Source of the DNA: Candidatus Omnitrophota bacterium
GTDB taxonomy: Bacteria > Omnitrophota > Gorgyraeia > Zapsychrales > Zapsychraceae
NCBI GenBank assembly: GCA_018062515.1
Contig: JAGOSC010000031.1
Coordinates: 1-34,676 of the forward strand
Direction: 5' to 3'
DNA: 34,676 nucleotides
Shown here: positions 14,675 through 22,284 of the stretch, one piece after another
Numbering within the stretch: the stretch's first letter is position 1
How the letters are laid out: every line of letters starts with the position of its first letter
Notes under the pieces: model-generated
Told to the model about the DNA's origin: nothing
The model's input: the letters and a program-made list of their open reading frames with translations, nothing else
Database searches by the model: none
Position numbers and translations under genes: made by a program

Positions 14675-15730
14675 TCACTTTTTAACTGCCCACCGCAAAA
14701 CTGCACTTTTCGAACGCGGATTATCATATTGTTCCTTAAAACTCGCGCGAACAGATTCCTGATTTATTTCCGAGTACAATCCCGTTTCCAATCCTTGTTT
14801 AAAAGATTCAGTGACACGATCATATTCACCGGAATGAAAAGTTAATATCGCCACCTTACCGCCGGGTTTAAGACAAAAAGGCACATTTCTTAAAAATTGT
14901 TCTAACACCGAAAATTCCTCATTCACCATAATTCTTAACGCTTGAAATGTCCGGCGGATAGAACGAGTAACATCTTTATCCGGCATATCACGATCAATTT
15001 TTGATAAAGCTTTTCGAACGGTAAATGTCAAATCCGATGTCGTATTCATATCCTCTTTTCGACGATGGATAGCTTGGGCGATTTCACGCGTGAATGGCTC
15101 ATCCGCATTCGCCCATAATATTTTTTCTAGATCAAGCAATGAAAGGGATTTAATTCGTTCAGATGCAGGTTTATCTTTTTCCGGATTAAATCTTAAATCC
15201 AATGGTCCGGCAGTTTTAAAAGTAAATCCCCGTGCTGAATTATCCAATTGCATCGACGAGACTCCTAGATCCGCCAATATAAAATCAAAACCATCTTTTA
15301 CATCCGTTAACAATTTGGAAATACCGGCAAAATTAATTTGCCTCGTTATAAAATCTTTTTCAGTAAAGCCCATCCCTCGCAACCGCGCCTGTGTCCGTAA
15401 TATTTCAATGGGATCAACATCGATAGCATATAGGCAACCACCTGGTGTGATTCGTTTAAGAAATTCCTGCGCGTGTCCGCCATATCCAAGCGTTGCGTCT
15501 AACCCAATTTGGCCGGGCTTAAGATTAAAGAATTCAAGAATTTCCTGAACACAAATCGGCCGATGCATTCCTGCCGGGGTATGACCGCTTTCCATAATTT
15601 TCTTAACATCATCCGCATATTTTTCCGGATTATGTTCTTTATATTTTTCTTCGAACCGTCGAGGATTTTTTCCTCGATACCGGACACGTCTTTTATGCGG
15701 TTCCTGATTATTTTGATTTTGTTCATCCAT
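14675..15730 (-). CDS. rsmH: RsmH/MraW-family S-adenosylmethionine methyltransferase, divergent type
   Basis: 351 aa. The RsmH family N4-methylates cytosine 1402 of 16S rRNA. The SAM site is GLDATLGYGGHAQEFL, followed by the acidic strand YAIDVDP. The family signature DLGVSSMQLDNSARGFTF and the following GPLDLRFNP are clear, as is RTFQALRIMVNEEF. It differs from textbook RsmH in a basic N-terminal extension of about 50 residues, MHRPICVQEIL instead of HxPVLLxE, and FHSGEYDRV where FHSLEDR is usual. It is not in a division (dcw) cluster, so it may be a second RsmH-like enzyme with a changed target. It starts 3 bases after the upstream pyrophosphatase gene's stop, which suggests translational coupling; no Shine-Dalgarno is seen. 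Confidence 0.85.
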   Translation of the reverse strand: MDEQNQNNQEPHKRRVRYRGKNPRRFEEKYKEHNPEKYADDVKKIMESGHTPAGMHRPICVQEILEFFNLKPGQIGLDATLGYGGHAQEFLKRITPGGCLYAIDVDPIEILRTQARLRGMGFTEKDFITRQINFAGISKLLTDVKDGFDFILADLGVSSMQLDNSARGFTFKTAGPLDLRFNPEKDKPASERIKSLSLLDLEKILWANADEPFTREIAQAIHRRKEDMNTTSDLTFTVRKALSKIDRDMPDKDVTRSIRRTFQALRIMVNEEFSVLEQFLRNVPFCLKPGGKVAILTFHSGEYDRVTESFKQGLETGLYSEINQESVRASFKEQYDNPRSKSAVLRWAVKK

Positions 15731-15733
15731 ACA

Positions 15734-16066
15734 TTAATTTAATTCGGTATATTTCTTGGAATTTCCTTTTGATTTTTCCACTGGATATTTCTCGTTATTA
15801 ATTTTTATTTTGGCCTCAAAAGCACTATGAAGATCAATATCCGTTTCATGCGCTAAAAGCAAAAGATAAGCATACACATCAGCCAGCTCATGCGCCAATT
15901 TTTCTTTTTGTCCGTCGGGTAAACCATGATCATCCGTCCATTGGAATAATTCAAGGATTTCGCCTGCCTCGAGCGACAATGAAATGGCTAAATTTTTCGG
16001 CGTATGATATTGTTTCCAATCACGTTCCTTTTGAAAGGCTAAAATTTTTTCTAAATGTTCTCTCAC
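15734..16066 (-). CDS. MazG-like nucleotide pyrophosphohydrolase
   Basis: 110 aa, the length of single-domain MazG-like (dCTPase/RS21-C6 type) enzymes, which hydrolyse non-canonical or excess NTPs to NMP and pyrophosphate. The metal-binding pattern is E33xxE36 in SLEAGEILELFQW followed by E60xxD63 in HELADVYAYLLLL, the diagnostic all-alpha NTP pyrophosphatase signature. The start is the GTG at 16066, preceded by GGAGG nine bases upstream. It lies 15 bases after mnmD and 3 bases before rsmH, so the three are probably one transcript with an RNA-modification and nucleotide-housekeeping theme. Confidence 0.85.
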   Translation of the reverse strand: MREHLEKILAFQKERDWKQYHTPKNLAISLSLEAGEILELFQWTDDHGLPDGQKEKLAHELADVYAYLLLLAHETDIDLHSAFEAKIKINNEKYPVEKSKGNSKKYTELN

Positions 16067-16081
16067 GTTTACTATCCTCCG

Positions 16082-16828
16082 TTACTGATCTTGAATATAT
16101 CTTCTTCCCCCATATTCACCTTTAAGCATATGTCTTTTGCGCCCAAAGCCCGGGGCTTTTTCCATGTTGAATCCTTGTTCGATTAAACCGCGGCGCACAT
16201 CACCGGCAGAAGTAAATGTCGCGATCGTCGTGCCTGGCCGGCTCAAAGCTCCAATTCCGACGAACACATCCTTTGACCACATTTCCTCGTTCTTAGCGGG
16301 CGCAAACCCATCAAGAAACCAGGCATCCACGTAATAATGTTTCCGGCTCATTTGATCGAGGCCTTTTAAAACATGATCATAAATTAAACTGAGTTTAACT
16401 CGCCCATCAGACAGCACAATAGTTTGTTCTTCATCACCGATCGACGGATAATGTTCAATGAGTTGTTCTGAATATTTTTTAAGCTGCGGCCATAAACTGA
16501 GCGCTCGTTGGAGATCTTGTTTATTTAGAGGAAATTGGTCGATGGAAATGTAATGCAGCGTCGTGGACAGCGGCGCATTTTGTTCAAATAATTGCCAAGC
16601 ACATAAAAAATTTAAACCCGTACCGAATCCAGTTTCACCAATTAAAAAAGGCTCAGTAGAGGATAATTTCTTAAATCGTTCTTCTAAATGATTGCCGCCG
16701 CAAAAAACATGCAGTCCTTCTTCGTATCCGCTTTCCTGACAAAAATATTTATCATCAAACATGACAGAATGAGGTAAGCCGTTTTCATCCCAGCGGAGCT
16801 GTGTATAGGAAATATCATTGGAAAACAT
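16082..16828 (-). CDS. mnmD: tRNA (5-methylaminomethyl-2-thiouridine)(34)-methyltransferase MnmD
   Basis: 248 aa, the size of the stand-alone methyltransferase domain (MnmC2). It makes the final methylation of mnm5(s2)U34 in the tRNA wobble position, using SAM. The family marks occur in order: the start region with DDKYFCQESGYEEGLHVFCG, LIGETGFGTGLNFLCAW for SAM binding, HYISIDQFPLNKQDLQRAL and WFLDGFAPAKNEEMWS. The oxidase domain (MnmC1) of the E. coli bifunctional enzyme is absent, as in many bacteria. The gene follows a 140-bp gap carrying a palindrome and leads a three-gene unit with the MazG-like and rsmH genes. Confidence 0.9.
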   Translation of the reverse strand: MFSNDISYTQLRWDENGLPHSVMFDDKYFCQESGYEEGLHVFCGGNHLEERFKKLSSTEPFLIGETGFGTGLNFLCAWQLFEQNAPLSTTLHYISIDQFPLNKQDLQRALSLWPQLKKYSEQLIEHYPSIGDEEQTIVLSDGRVKLSLIYDHVLKGLDQMSRKHYYVDAWFLDGFAPAKNEEMWSKDVFVGIGALSRPGTTIATFTSAGDVRRGLIEQGFNMEKAPGFGRKRHMLKGEYGGRRYIQDQ

Positions 16829-16920
16829 GGAGTATGATAACAGAAGCTAATACGTGATGGCTAGAAAAAATTTTGCACCGCTATTGGGGATGTTTGTATT
16901 CTAATTAATCGTCATTCTTT

Positions 16921-16973
16921 GTAAATGGATCAGTGATAATAGGGAATGTTCGCGAACGTTCTCTACATTTTAC
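16921..16973. repeat. Palindromic element downstream of the DUF2161 gene
   Basis: A nested inverted repeat. The core at 16940-16965 is centred on TTCGCGAA and extends to 13 pairs with two mismatches or wobbles. The outer arms GTAAATG (16921-16927) and CATTTTAC (16966-16973) also pair, with one bulge. It overlaps the DUF2161 stop codon (16970-16972), so it could terminate that operon. It shares GATCAGTG with the inverted repeat region near 14596, which may mean a common dispersed element. Confidence 0.5.
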
Positions 16974-17656
16974 AAATGGGGTGAGAAATGGTATTGTTCA
17001 ATCTTTTTTCGGTTAGCCATTAAGAATTTTTCAAATTCAGGGGTTATTTGATAAACACCGCGCGACACACGCTCAAACCAAAATTGATGATTATCGCGGA
17101 GAATACGCGCCGGATGCTCAATATCGATTAATGTGGTCGTCAGCCGTTTTGTCTCGACGGGGCCGTTTTCGTAGAGAAATAATGCCAAGCGAATCGCCTT
17201 CTCTTTATAAGCGGTAAACAGTAATTCGCTGCGGCTTCCGCCTTGATTAAGATCAAGACTGCGTCCGTGAAATTCTTTGAGAGCCATTTTCTTTTTCGCG
17301 TAATTCTTATATCCGGCGTAGCTCTGTGGTTCAAATTCCATACAAACCGTTTTTTTGCTATCGAGTGTCATAAGCCCGCATTCCAAACGTTTCAGTAAGC
17401 CGCACATTTGCTTATAACCTTTTGGCCAGCGCCCGCCTTTGCCCAAAGGAACATAAGCATAAACTTTATCGGCAATTTTGCGGCGCTCAATGAGTTGATA
17501 AACGAACTTAAGATTAAACGCTGTCTTCATTTCAACAGCAATAATCTCCTCCCCTTTCTTAGCGAGCACGTCGATATCGTTGACTTCTGAATGTACAGTA
17601 TATCCAGCCTTCTCGAGAAATTCCTTCAATGGATAATACATGTCGGTTTCGCGCAT
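16970..17656 (-). CDS. DUF2161 family protein with PD-(D/E)xK nuclease-like fold
   Basis: 228 aa. The N-terminal part has NDIDVLAKKGEEIIAVEMK, giving D29 and E42-x-K44, the typical metal-binding set of PD-(D/E)xK nucleases. The rest, with AYVPLGKGGRW near residue 68 and a C-terminal part resembling a small winged helix (IEHPARILRDNHQFWFERV), fits the DUF2161 family (COG5482). The biological substrate of this family is not known to me. AGGA stands five bases before the ATG. It lies 22 bases downstream of ppnP and is probably cotranscribed with it. Confidence 0.75.
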   Translation of the reverse strand: MRETDMYYPLKEFLEKAGYTVHSEVNDIDVLAKKGEEIIAVEMKTAFNLKFVYQLIERRKIADKVYAYVPLGKGGRWPKGYKQMCGLLKRLECGLMTLDSKKTVCMEFEPQSYAGYKNYAKKKMALKEFHGRSLDLNQGGSRSELLFTAYKEKAIRLALFLYENGPVETKRLTTTLIDIEHPARILRDNHQFWFERVSRGVYQITPEFEKFLMANRKKIEQYHFSPHL

Positions 17657-17678
17657 ATTTTCCTAGGACGAAATCAGT

Positions 17679-17960
17679 TTATTCATATTCACAAAGATAT
17701 GCGGCGTCTTGGTCGACTTTGACTTTGAATTTTGACTTGGCCGGAATATCAAACGAAGAACCAACCCCAAAATCTTCCCACTCTTCATATTCAGGAAAAT
17801 ATACAGATAATGATCCTGCAACGACCGTCATCGTTTCTTTTGTTTTCGTATCAAATTCATATTCGCCCGGCTTGATAACACCTACCGTTTTTTTACCCAC
17901 GTCGGAATTAATAACAAATGATTTTACCTTTCCCCCAAAATACTCATTTACTTCAACCAC
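17679..17960 (-). CDS. ppnP: Pyrimidine/purine nucleoside phosphorylase PpnP
   Basis: 93 aa, exactly the size of the YaiE/PpnP cupin family, which splits nucleosides with phosphate into base and ribose-1-phosphate. Family features are the start NEYFGGKVKSF, KKTVGVIKPGEYEF, the turn MTVVAGSLSVYFPE and the end GSSFDIPAKSKFKVKVDQ. The start is a GTG with AAAGGAG seven bases upstream. It is followed after 22 bases by the DUF2161 gene. Confidence 0.9.
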   Translation of the reverse strand: MVEVNEYFGGKVKSFVINSDVGKKTVGVIKPGEYEFDTKTKETMTVVAGSLSVYFPEYEEWEDFGVGSSFDIPAKSKFKVKVDQDAAYLCEYE

Positions 17961-18011
17961 GTTTATACTCCTTTTAGAATGTCTTAATGATTTGTTTTTC
18001 CTAGATGAATT

Positions 18012-18039
18012 ATTTTAATGCACAAAAAGCAAAATACAA
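18012..18039 (-). promoter_or_regulatory. Possible promoter of ppnP
   Basis: On the minus strand TTGTAT (18039-18034), a 16-base spacer and TAAAAT (18017-18012) lie about 50 bases before the ppnP start, within a 107-bp gap. The -10 is close to consensus and the -35 weak. Confidence 0.35.
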
Positions 18040-18067
18040 GTTACAAAAATCTAAAAATATTGATTAA

Positions 18068-18412
18068 TTATTTTCGCTTAGATGCTAAAAATGCTCCTAC
18101 ATTAGCCAAAATAACACCTGGAATTAATAATATACAAGACAGAATTAACCCCAATGGCCAAAGATTACCGAAGCCTTGTGAAAGAATCATCCCAGCAAAC
18201 TGCCCTAAGAAAGGAAAAAGCCCCCAACGCCAAGCGCGTGGTGGTTCAATATATCCGAATATCAACGAAATGACATACATAACGGGTAAAAATATTTGTA
18301 TATACAGCGACGAGTCCCAGGCCTCCCATTTTCCTGATAATTCGGATATCACAATCCAACCGATTACGCCGCTGCTAGTCGATAAGGTACCAATGATTAA
18401 ATTATTTTTCAT
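18068..18412 (-). CDS. Small multi-pass membrane protein of unknown function
   Basis: 114 aa and strongly hydrophobic. Three or four membrane segments are likely, around residues 5-22, 38-56, 66-82 and 87-108, ending in a short basic tail (ASKRK). I do not recognise a family. It starts 52 bases after the end of a second small membrane protein gene; a copy of the lipase gene's 3' tail lies in that gap. No strong Shine-Dalgarno is present. The antisense frame over the same bases encodes no recognisable protein. Confidence 0.65.
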   Translation of the reverse strand: MKNNLIIGTLSTSSGVIGWIVISELSGKWEAWDSSLYIQIFLPVMYVISLIFGYIEPPRAWRWGLFPFLGQFAGMILSQGFGNLWPLGLILSCILLIPGVILANVGAFLASKRK

Positions 18413-18422
18413 TTCATATCTA

Positions 18423-18458
18423 TCATTGATTAATATACGTTTAAAAATCCATCGGACC
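18423..18458. repeat. Direct repeat A, remnant-like copy of the lipase gene's 3' end
   Basis: Thirty-six bases identical at 33 positions to 18946-18981, which is the 3' terminus of the lipase gene. In this copy the frame equivalent to the lipase tail (GPMDF) hits a stop codon after the Phe. The two copies flank the 18465-18908 gene in direct orientation, 523 bp apart. Confidence 0.85.
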
Positions 18459-18464
18459 TATATA

Positions 18465-18908
18465 TTAACTGAACAGCACCTTAGTTTTCGGACGGATGAG
18501 ATAAAAAAAAGACGTCATTAATGCACATAATATTCCCAATTCAATCGCGTGTATTATCGTTAGTCGAGAAATTAACGATTCCTTAGCAGCGGCGTTAACG
18601 GAATCAATGGTTAAATCAAAACCGCTTAGAGCCCATAGGGACCAAAGCAAAATAAACACAAAATGCAAAACGATGACTATCATTCCTGTTTTTCTGGCCC
18701 ATTTTTTCAACATTAAAATCCCTATCCCGGAAGAGATTGTCAAAATTGGTACGGCTGAGTAGGGTAATAAACTTATGAAATGCCAAATATTGATGGGATT
18801 AAAGTTATCAAGTAACGATAATAAAAATATCACTATTTGCCCAATCAATCCTAAGATAATTAAAAATATGGCCACCATTGTTAAACCTATTGACCGTCGC
18901 TTTTTCAT
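18465..18908 (-). CDS. Small multi-pass membrane protein of unknown function, flanked by direct repeats
   Basis: 147 aa with four likely membrane segments (about residues 8-32, 42-67, 72-93 and 117-138), a basic N-terminus (MKKRR) and a basic ending (RPKTK). I recognise no family. AGGA precedes the ATG by ten bases. It lies 37 bases after the lipase stop. A 36-bp segment of the lipase 3' end is repeated just beyond its own stop codon, so the gene sits between direct repeats. It may have arrived or been rearranged here as a unit. Confidence 0.7.
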   Translation of the reverse strand: MKKRRSIGLTMVAIFLIILGLIGQIVIFLLSLLDNFNPINIWHFISLLPYSAVPILTISSGIGILMLKKWARKTGMIVIVLHFVFILLWSLWALSGFDLTIDSVNAAAKESLISRLTIIHAIELGILCALMTSFFYLIRPKTKVLFS

Positions 18909-18945
18909 AGTTTTTAGTTCCTATGTCTCATAAGACTGTGACGAA

Positions 18946-18981
18946 TCATTGATTAATATACGTTTTAAAATCCATGGGGCC
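18946..18981. repeat. Direct repeat B, 3' end of the lipase gene
   Basis: The functional partner of 18423-18458, encoding the last residues of the lipase (GPMDFKTYINQ and stop). Three mismatches in 36 bases. Confidence 0.85.
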
Positions 18982-19797
18982 GGGATTGTCTTTTTCTAAA
19001 TTCTTTTTAATATAACGAATATAACTATACATTCCATGATCATGAAGCCCGCCGGGATATTGATGTTTTAATTCGCGATACCGGTCTAGAGATCTGATCG
19101 TTACACTTTCCGTCCGGTCTAACCATCTTTTCCAGGTGACATTATTGTATTGCAATACACCTTTTCGGTCAATGTAACGCACCGTACCGACGTGCTCATA
19201 ACCTAAGATTCTCGGCGGAACCCGTGTGACGACATCTTCGTCATATACAAACCTGAATGTTCGGTGTTTGATCCCGTCATCAAAATTCTCGGCGAACTTC
19301 CGGTCACCGACCCGCGGACTTCCAAACGTGTAAAGTCCGTTCACGGTAAATAAATTTTCTTTATCGATGAGATAATCAACCGCCAACGTGGCTAGGGCCG
19401 CCCCTAAACTATGGCCCGTAACCCATAATGATTGTATGCGATCATCATACTCCGTAATCGTCCTTTTCACCCAATCTTTTGTGAGAGAAAATGCTTCATT
19501 AAATCCGCGGTGAACTCTTCCCTTCTTATAAGGAATCAACCTTGTTTTGCTATCTGTCATCCAGTCTTCGTTCGACGCTGTTCCGCGAAAGCTAAGCAAA
19601 ATAATGTCATCATTCCCCGCGATGAACACCTGCGTATCGTTTTGATCAAAACAATCGCAGCGTTTCATACCCCACTGTTTGATCGTCATTGCTTTAATCA
19701 CCGACGACGGTTCATAAGCTAAGGCTGATGCCTCTGCCAAACATAAGGCATTGGTCAAATTGAAACGTGTGGTGTCAGGAATAAACTCAAAAGGCAT
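18946..19797 (-). CDS. Class 3 lipase family protein (alpha/beta hydrolase)
   Basis: 283 aa without a visible signal peptide. The nucleophile elbow is GHSLG with Ser130 in WVTGHSLGAALATLAVDYL. LSFRGTASNEDWMTD (near 68-82) is the conserved oxyanion-side segment of Lipase_3 proteins. TFGSPRVGD (157-165) follows. The likely acid is Asp188 in YDEDVVTRVPP, and the likely base is the His in HDHGMYSYI near the end, although H202 (YEHVG) is also conserved in position. The substrate is unknown: triacylglycerol and phospholipid are both possible. GGGA precedes the ATG. The start overlaps the end of the methyltransferase gene by 11 bases, so the two are translationally coupled. Confidence 0.85.
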   Translation of the reverse strand: MPFEFIPDTTRFNLTNALCLAEASALAYEPSSVIKAMTIKQWGMKRCDCFDQNDTQVFIAGNDDIILLSFRGTASNEDWMTDSKTRLIPYKKGRVHRGFNEAFSLTKDWVKRTITEYDDRIQSLWVTGHSLGAALATLAVDYLIDKENLFTVNGLYTFGSPRVGDRKFAENFDDGIKHRTFRFVYDEDVVTRVPPRILGYEHVGTVRYIDRKGVLQYNNVTWKRWLDRTESVTIRSLDRYRELKHQYPGGLHDHGMYSYIRYIKKNLEKDNPGPMDFKTYINQ

Positions 19798-20737
19798 TCT
19801 TTTCCCTTTTCTTTAAGAAAAATGCGCCGAGGAAATTTTGATCAGGATAAGCATCGATCAGCGTTTGATTTCCGTGTAAAACCAAGCCCGATGGATTAAT
19901 CACATCTTCCTCAAACTTTTTACGGTAAGCGAAACGTAATCCCTTATCAAAGACTAATACTTCACGTTGCGGATCATAATCGGTCGAGAATGAAGCGATA
20001 CCACCAGGCTTAATGACACGGCCGAGTTCTTTCATCAAACCGCGTCGTGCTTTTGATGTCAAATGTTCGATGACACAAATAGAAAATATTCGGTCAAAAT
20101 GATTATCGGGAAAAGGTAAACGTTTTCCCCCGTCGATGTCATAGGCCCGAATATTCCAGCCCATTTTTTTACCGACGTAATTTGTATTGTAATTAATCCC
20201 ATAATTATTCCAGTCATTATCAACACTACTGACTTTACAGCCCAAACTAGCCAAGTAAAAATTAAATGCCGTCGAGGATCCTCCGATATCAAGCACCTTA
20301 TCCGTCGGTTTGACCTTCGAATGCAAAAAACACCAGGCGTTCTCCCAGGCGTTCTTTTTTTCGGAATATTCCGTGTACATACGAGGAATAAATGAAGCAG
20401 CAGTCGACGTAAACTTTAAGCCTCGGGAGGTTAAGGTTTGTTTGATGTCATTAATTTCTTTGATGATGGCTTTTATTTCAGGAAGATTAAGATCTTCATC
20501 CATCCAAAGGGCGCTGCGATTAATATGTTGAACAGGATTCGGAATTAATCCATTTACAGGGACGGTCCACTCACCGTCCCCGTCGGCAACAATGTGAACC
20601 GGCCCTGAACGCCGAACACGCTCTTCTGTAAAACGGGTCATGCGTTGACGGTAAGATTTACGTAATTTTAAAAGTAAGAAGTAAAATGGCGGGAGATAAG
20701 GCGGGTAAACATCACGAAAACGGTTTTTCTTAGACAT
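19787..20737 (-). CDS. Class I SAM-dependent methyltransferase
   Basis: 316 aa. SAM motif I is DKVLDIGGSSTAFNF (147-160), followed by the acidic strand end VSSVDNDW, then FDRIFSICVIEHL and LGRVIKPGG, a Methyltransf_11-type core. The first 120 residues form a family-specific extension with basic, aromatic-rich ends (YPPYLPPFYFLLLKLRKSYR). The target is unknown. The gene starts 2 bases after the FNR stop and overlaps the lipase gene, suggesting co-expression of the three. A lipid or small-molecule substrate would suit a lipase neighbour but is only a guess. Confidence 0.8.
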   Translation of the reverse strand: MSKKNRFRDVYPPYLPPFYFLLLKLRKSYRQRMTRFTEERVRRSGPVHIVADGDGEWTVPVNGLIPNPVQHINRSALWMDEDLNLPEIKAIIKEINDIKQTLTSRGLKFTSTAASFIPRMYTEYSEKKNAWENAWCFLHSKVKPTDKVLDIGGSSTAFNFYLASLGCKVSSVDNDWNNYGINYNTNYVGKKMGWNIRAYDIDGGKRLPFPDNHFDRIFSICVIEHLTSKARRGLMKELGRVIKPGGIASFSTDYDPQREVLVFDKGLRFAYRKKFEEDVINPSGLVLHGNQTLIDAYPDQNFLGAFFLKKREKNAF

Positions 20738-20739
20738 TA

Positions 20740-22122
20740 TTATTTTTTATCGAGGACAGCGAGCATATCTTCAACTCTAACAAATTTTTCCCTCGGTTTA
20801 CCGACTTTTTGGCCATTGGCGATTTCTACTTCATCGATCCTTTTCCAGTCAGCAAAACTCACAACGCGGACCCCTTTATTTTGGAGAAATTTTAATAGTT
20901 CCTTGGAATTTGGCGTAATGCATGGCGTCAACGTAGGAAAATCTTCAAGAATTTTGTGCATTGTTTCTTCCGCGTCTACCTTGTTCGTCCCAATAACACC
21001 AGTTGGTCCGCGTTTGATCCAGCCGGCGCAATATAATCCCGGAACAACAATTCCCTTATTCGTAATACGGCCCTCTATATTCTCAATAACACCATGTTTT
21101 TCGTCAAACGGAACACCTTCAATCGGAATGCCCCGGTAACCAACACTTCGAAATAAAATACAACAAGGCTGTTCAACTTTCTCACCGGTCCCTTGAGCTT
21201 TTTGCTGACCAGCTTCTCCAGATAAAACATTTTTCTCTAAAACAACAGCCTCCACTTTTTTGGTGCCTTTTAATTCAACCGGGCTGCGATGAAAATGAAA
21301 ATAAAATTTTTTCTTTTTTGTTCCCTTGCCGCGTTCTGCAAAGCCTTTTAAAATATCAAAATTCTTTTTTCTTGATGCGTTTGACGGCCCTATCAACTCT
21401 TGTTCACTGGTTGGACTGATATTTAAATCTGCCGGTTCAACCACCGGATCGCAATTTTCTAATTCTCCGAATTCACGTATCTCGACGGGCGTAAAAGCTG
21501 ATTGAACAGGCCCTCGTCGGCCAATCATGTGAATTTCTTCAATATTACTATTCTTTAAAGCCTCAAGGGCGTGCTGAGCAATATCGGTTGTCTTTAATTC
21601 TTCAACAGACTTAGCGAGGATACGGCCGACGTCCATGGCCACATTCCCTTGTCCAATAATCACAGCAACTTTTCCAGACAGATCAAACACGCAATCACGA
21701 TATTCCGGGCGTCCATTGTACCAAGCGACGAATTCGGTAGCGGTATGGCTCTGATCCAGATCTTCGCCGGGTATACCTAACTTGCGGTCTGTTTCAGCCC
21801 CGCAGGTAAAAAGAATAACATCATAATATTTCTTTAATTCTTCGACGGAAATATCTTTGCCGATCGTCACATTGAGAAAAAACTCGAAGTTATCATGTTC
21901 GGCAATTTTTTCATAAACTTTAATGACATTTTTAATTTTTCCGTGGTCGGGGGCAACTCCGTAACGAACAAGGCCGTACGGGGCGGGTAATCGGTCAAAA
22001 AAATCAACCTTCGCGTTTAGGTTTGCTTTGGCTATACCATCCGCGGCATAAAAACCGCTGGGACCGCAACCGACAATAGCGACACGCAAGAGGCGGGTTT
22101 CTGTTCCAAGATTAGAGGGCAT
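20740..22122 (-). CDS. Ferredoxin-NADP+ reductase, adrenodoxin-reductase type
   Basis: 460 aa. The FAD site is VAIVGCGPSGFYAADG (GxGxxG at 18-23). APYGLVRYGVAPDHGKIKNV is the family signature, IIGQGNVAMDVGRILA (155-170) binds NADP(H), and KRGPTGVIGTNK closes the active site near the C-terminus. It moves electrons between NADPH and ferredoxin. I chose the ATG at 22122: GGAG stands five bases upstream, the flavin domain begins at once, and a near-perfect promoter (22165-22193) falls inside any longer frame. A TTG start at 22200 would add 26 unconvincing residues. First gene of the FNR, methyltransferase, lipase unit; divergent from pntA. Confidence 0.88.
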   Translation of the reverse strand: MPSNLGTETRLLRVAIVGCGPSGFYAADGIAKANLNAKVDFFDRLPAPYGLVRYGVAPDHGKIKNVIKVYEKIAEHDNFEFFLNVTIGKDISVEELKKYYDVILFTCGAETDRKLGIPGEDLDQSHTATEFVAWYNGRPEYRDCVFDLSGKVAVIIGQGNVAMDVGRILAKSVEELKTTDIAQHALEALKNSNIEEIHMIGRRGPVQSAFTPVEIREFGELENCDPVVEPADLNISPTSEQELIGPSNASRKKNFDILKGFAERGKGTKKKKFYFHFHRSPVELKGTKKVEAVVLEKNVLSGEAGQQKAQGTGEKVEQPCCILFRSVGYRGIPIEGVPFDEKHGVIENIEGRITNKGIVVPGLYCAGWIKRGPTGVIGTNKVDAEETMHKILEDFPTLTPCITPNSKELLKFLQNKGVRVVSFADWKRIDEVEIANGQKVGKPREKFVRVEDMLAVLDKK

Positions 22123-22164
22123 TTCATCTCCATGAATCATGTTGGACAAATTTTGATTACCGTT

Positions 22165-22193
22165 AATATATACTGGTAAAATTTTATTGTCAA
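22165..22193 (-). promoter_or_regulatory. Sigma-70 type promoter of the FNR operon
   Basis: On the minus strand a perfect TTGACA (22193-22188), a 17-base spacer and TATATT (22170-22165). A start of transcription near 22158 would leave about 36 bases before the ATG at 22122. This supports the shorter FNR reading frame. Confidence 0.65.
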
Positions 22194-22268
22194 TATTCAA
22201 ATTAGGTCAAATCATGCTTGACTTATAGTTACGTTTTGATAATCTTAATCAAATAATAAAAAAATATT

Positions 22269-22284
22269 GGAGTCCCCCAAAATG
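22269..22284 (+). promoter_or_regulatory. Ribosome binding site fixing the pntA start
   Basis: GGAG at 22269-22272 lies nine bases before the ATG at 22282. The in-frame TTG at 22267 overlaps the GGAG itself, so it cannot be the start served by this site. Confidence 0.7.

Noticed and set aside
15090..15548. A 152-codon plus-strand frame
   Set aside because: It is antisense to rsmH, whose family motifs are unmistakable on the minus strand.
16944..16961. LexA-type SOS box (GTTC spacing)
   Set aside because: The GTTC half-sites are six bases apart, not seven, the orientation does not match the Gram-positive box, and the site lies at the 3' end of a gene.
18018..18521. A 167-codon plus-strand frame
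   Set aside because: It is antisense to a membrane-protein gene with clear hydrophobic periodicity and has no recognisable domain.
18423..18981. Insertion sequence with target duplication
   Set aside because: The flanked gene encodes a small membrane protein, not a transposase, and there are no terminal inverted repeats; only the direct repeat itself is reported.
22267..22281. TTG start for pntA
   Set aside because: The ribosome binding site GGAG overlaps it and serves the ATG at 22282, where the family N-terminus begins.
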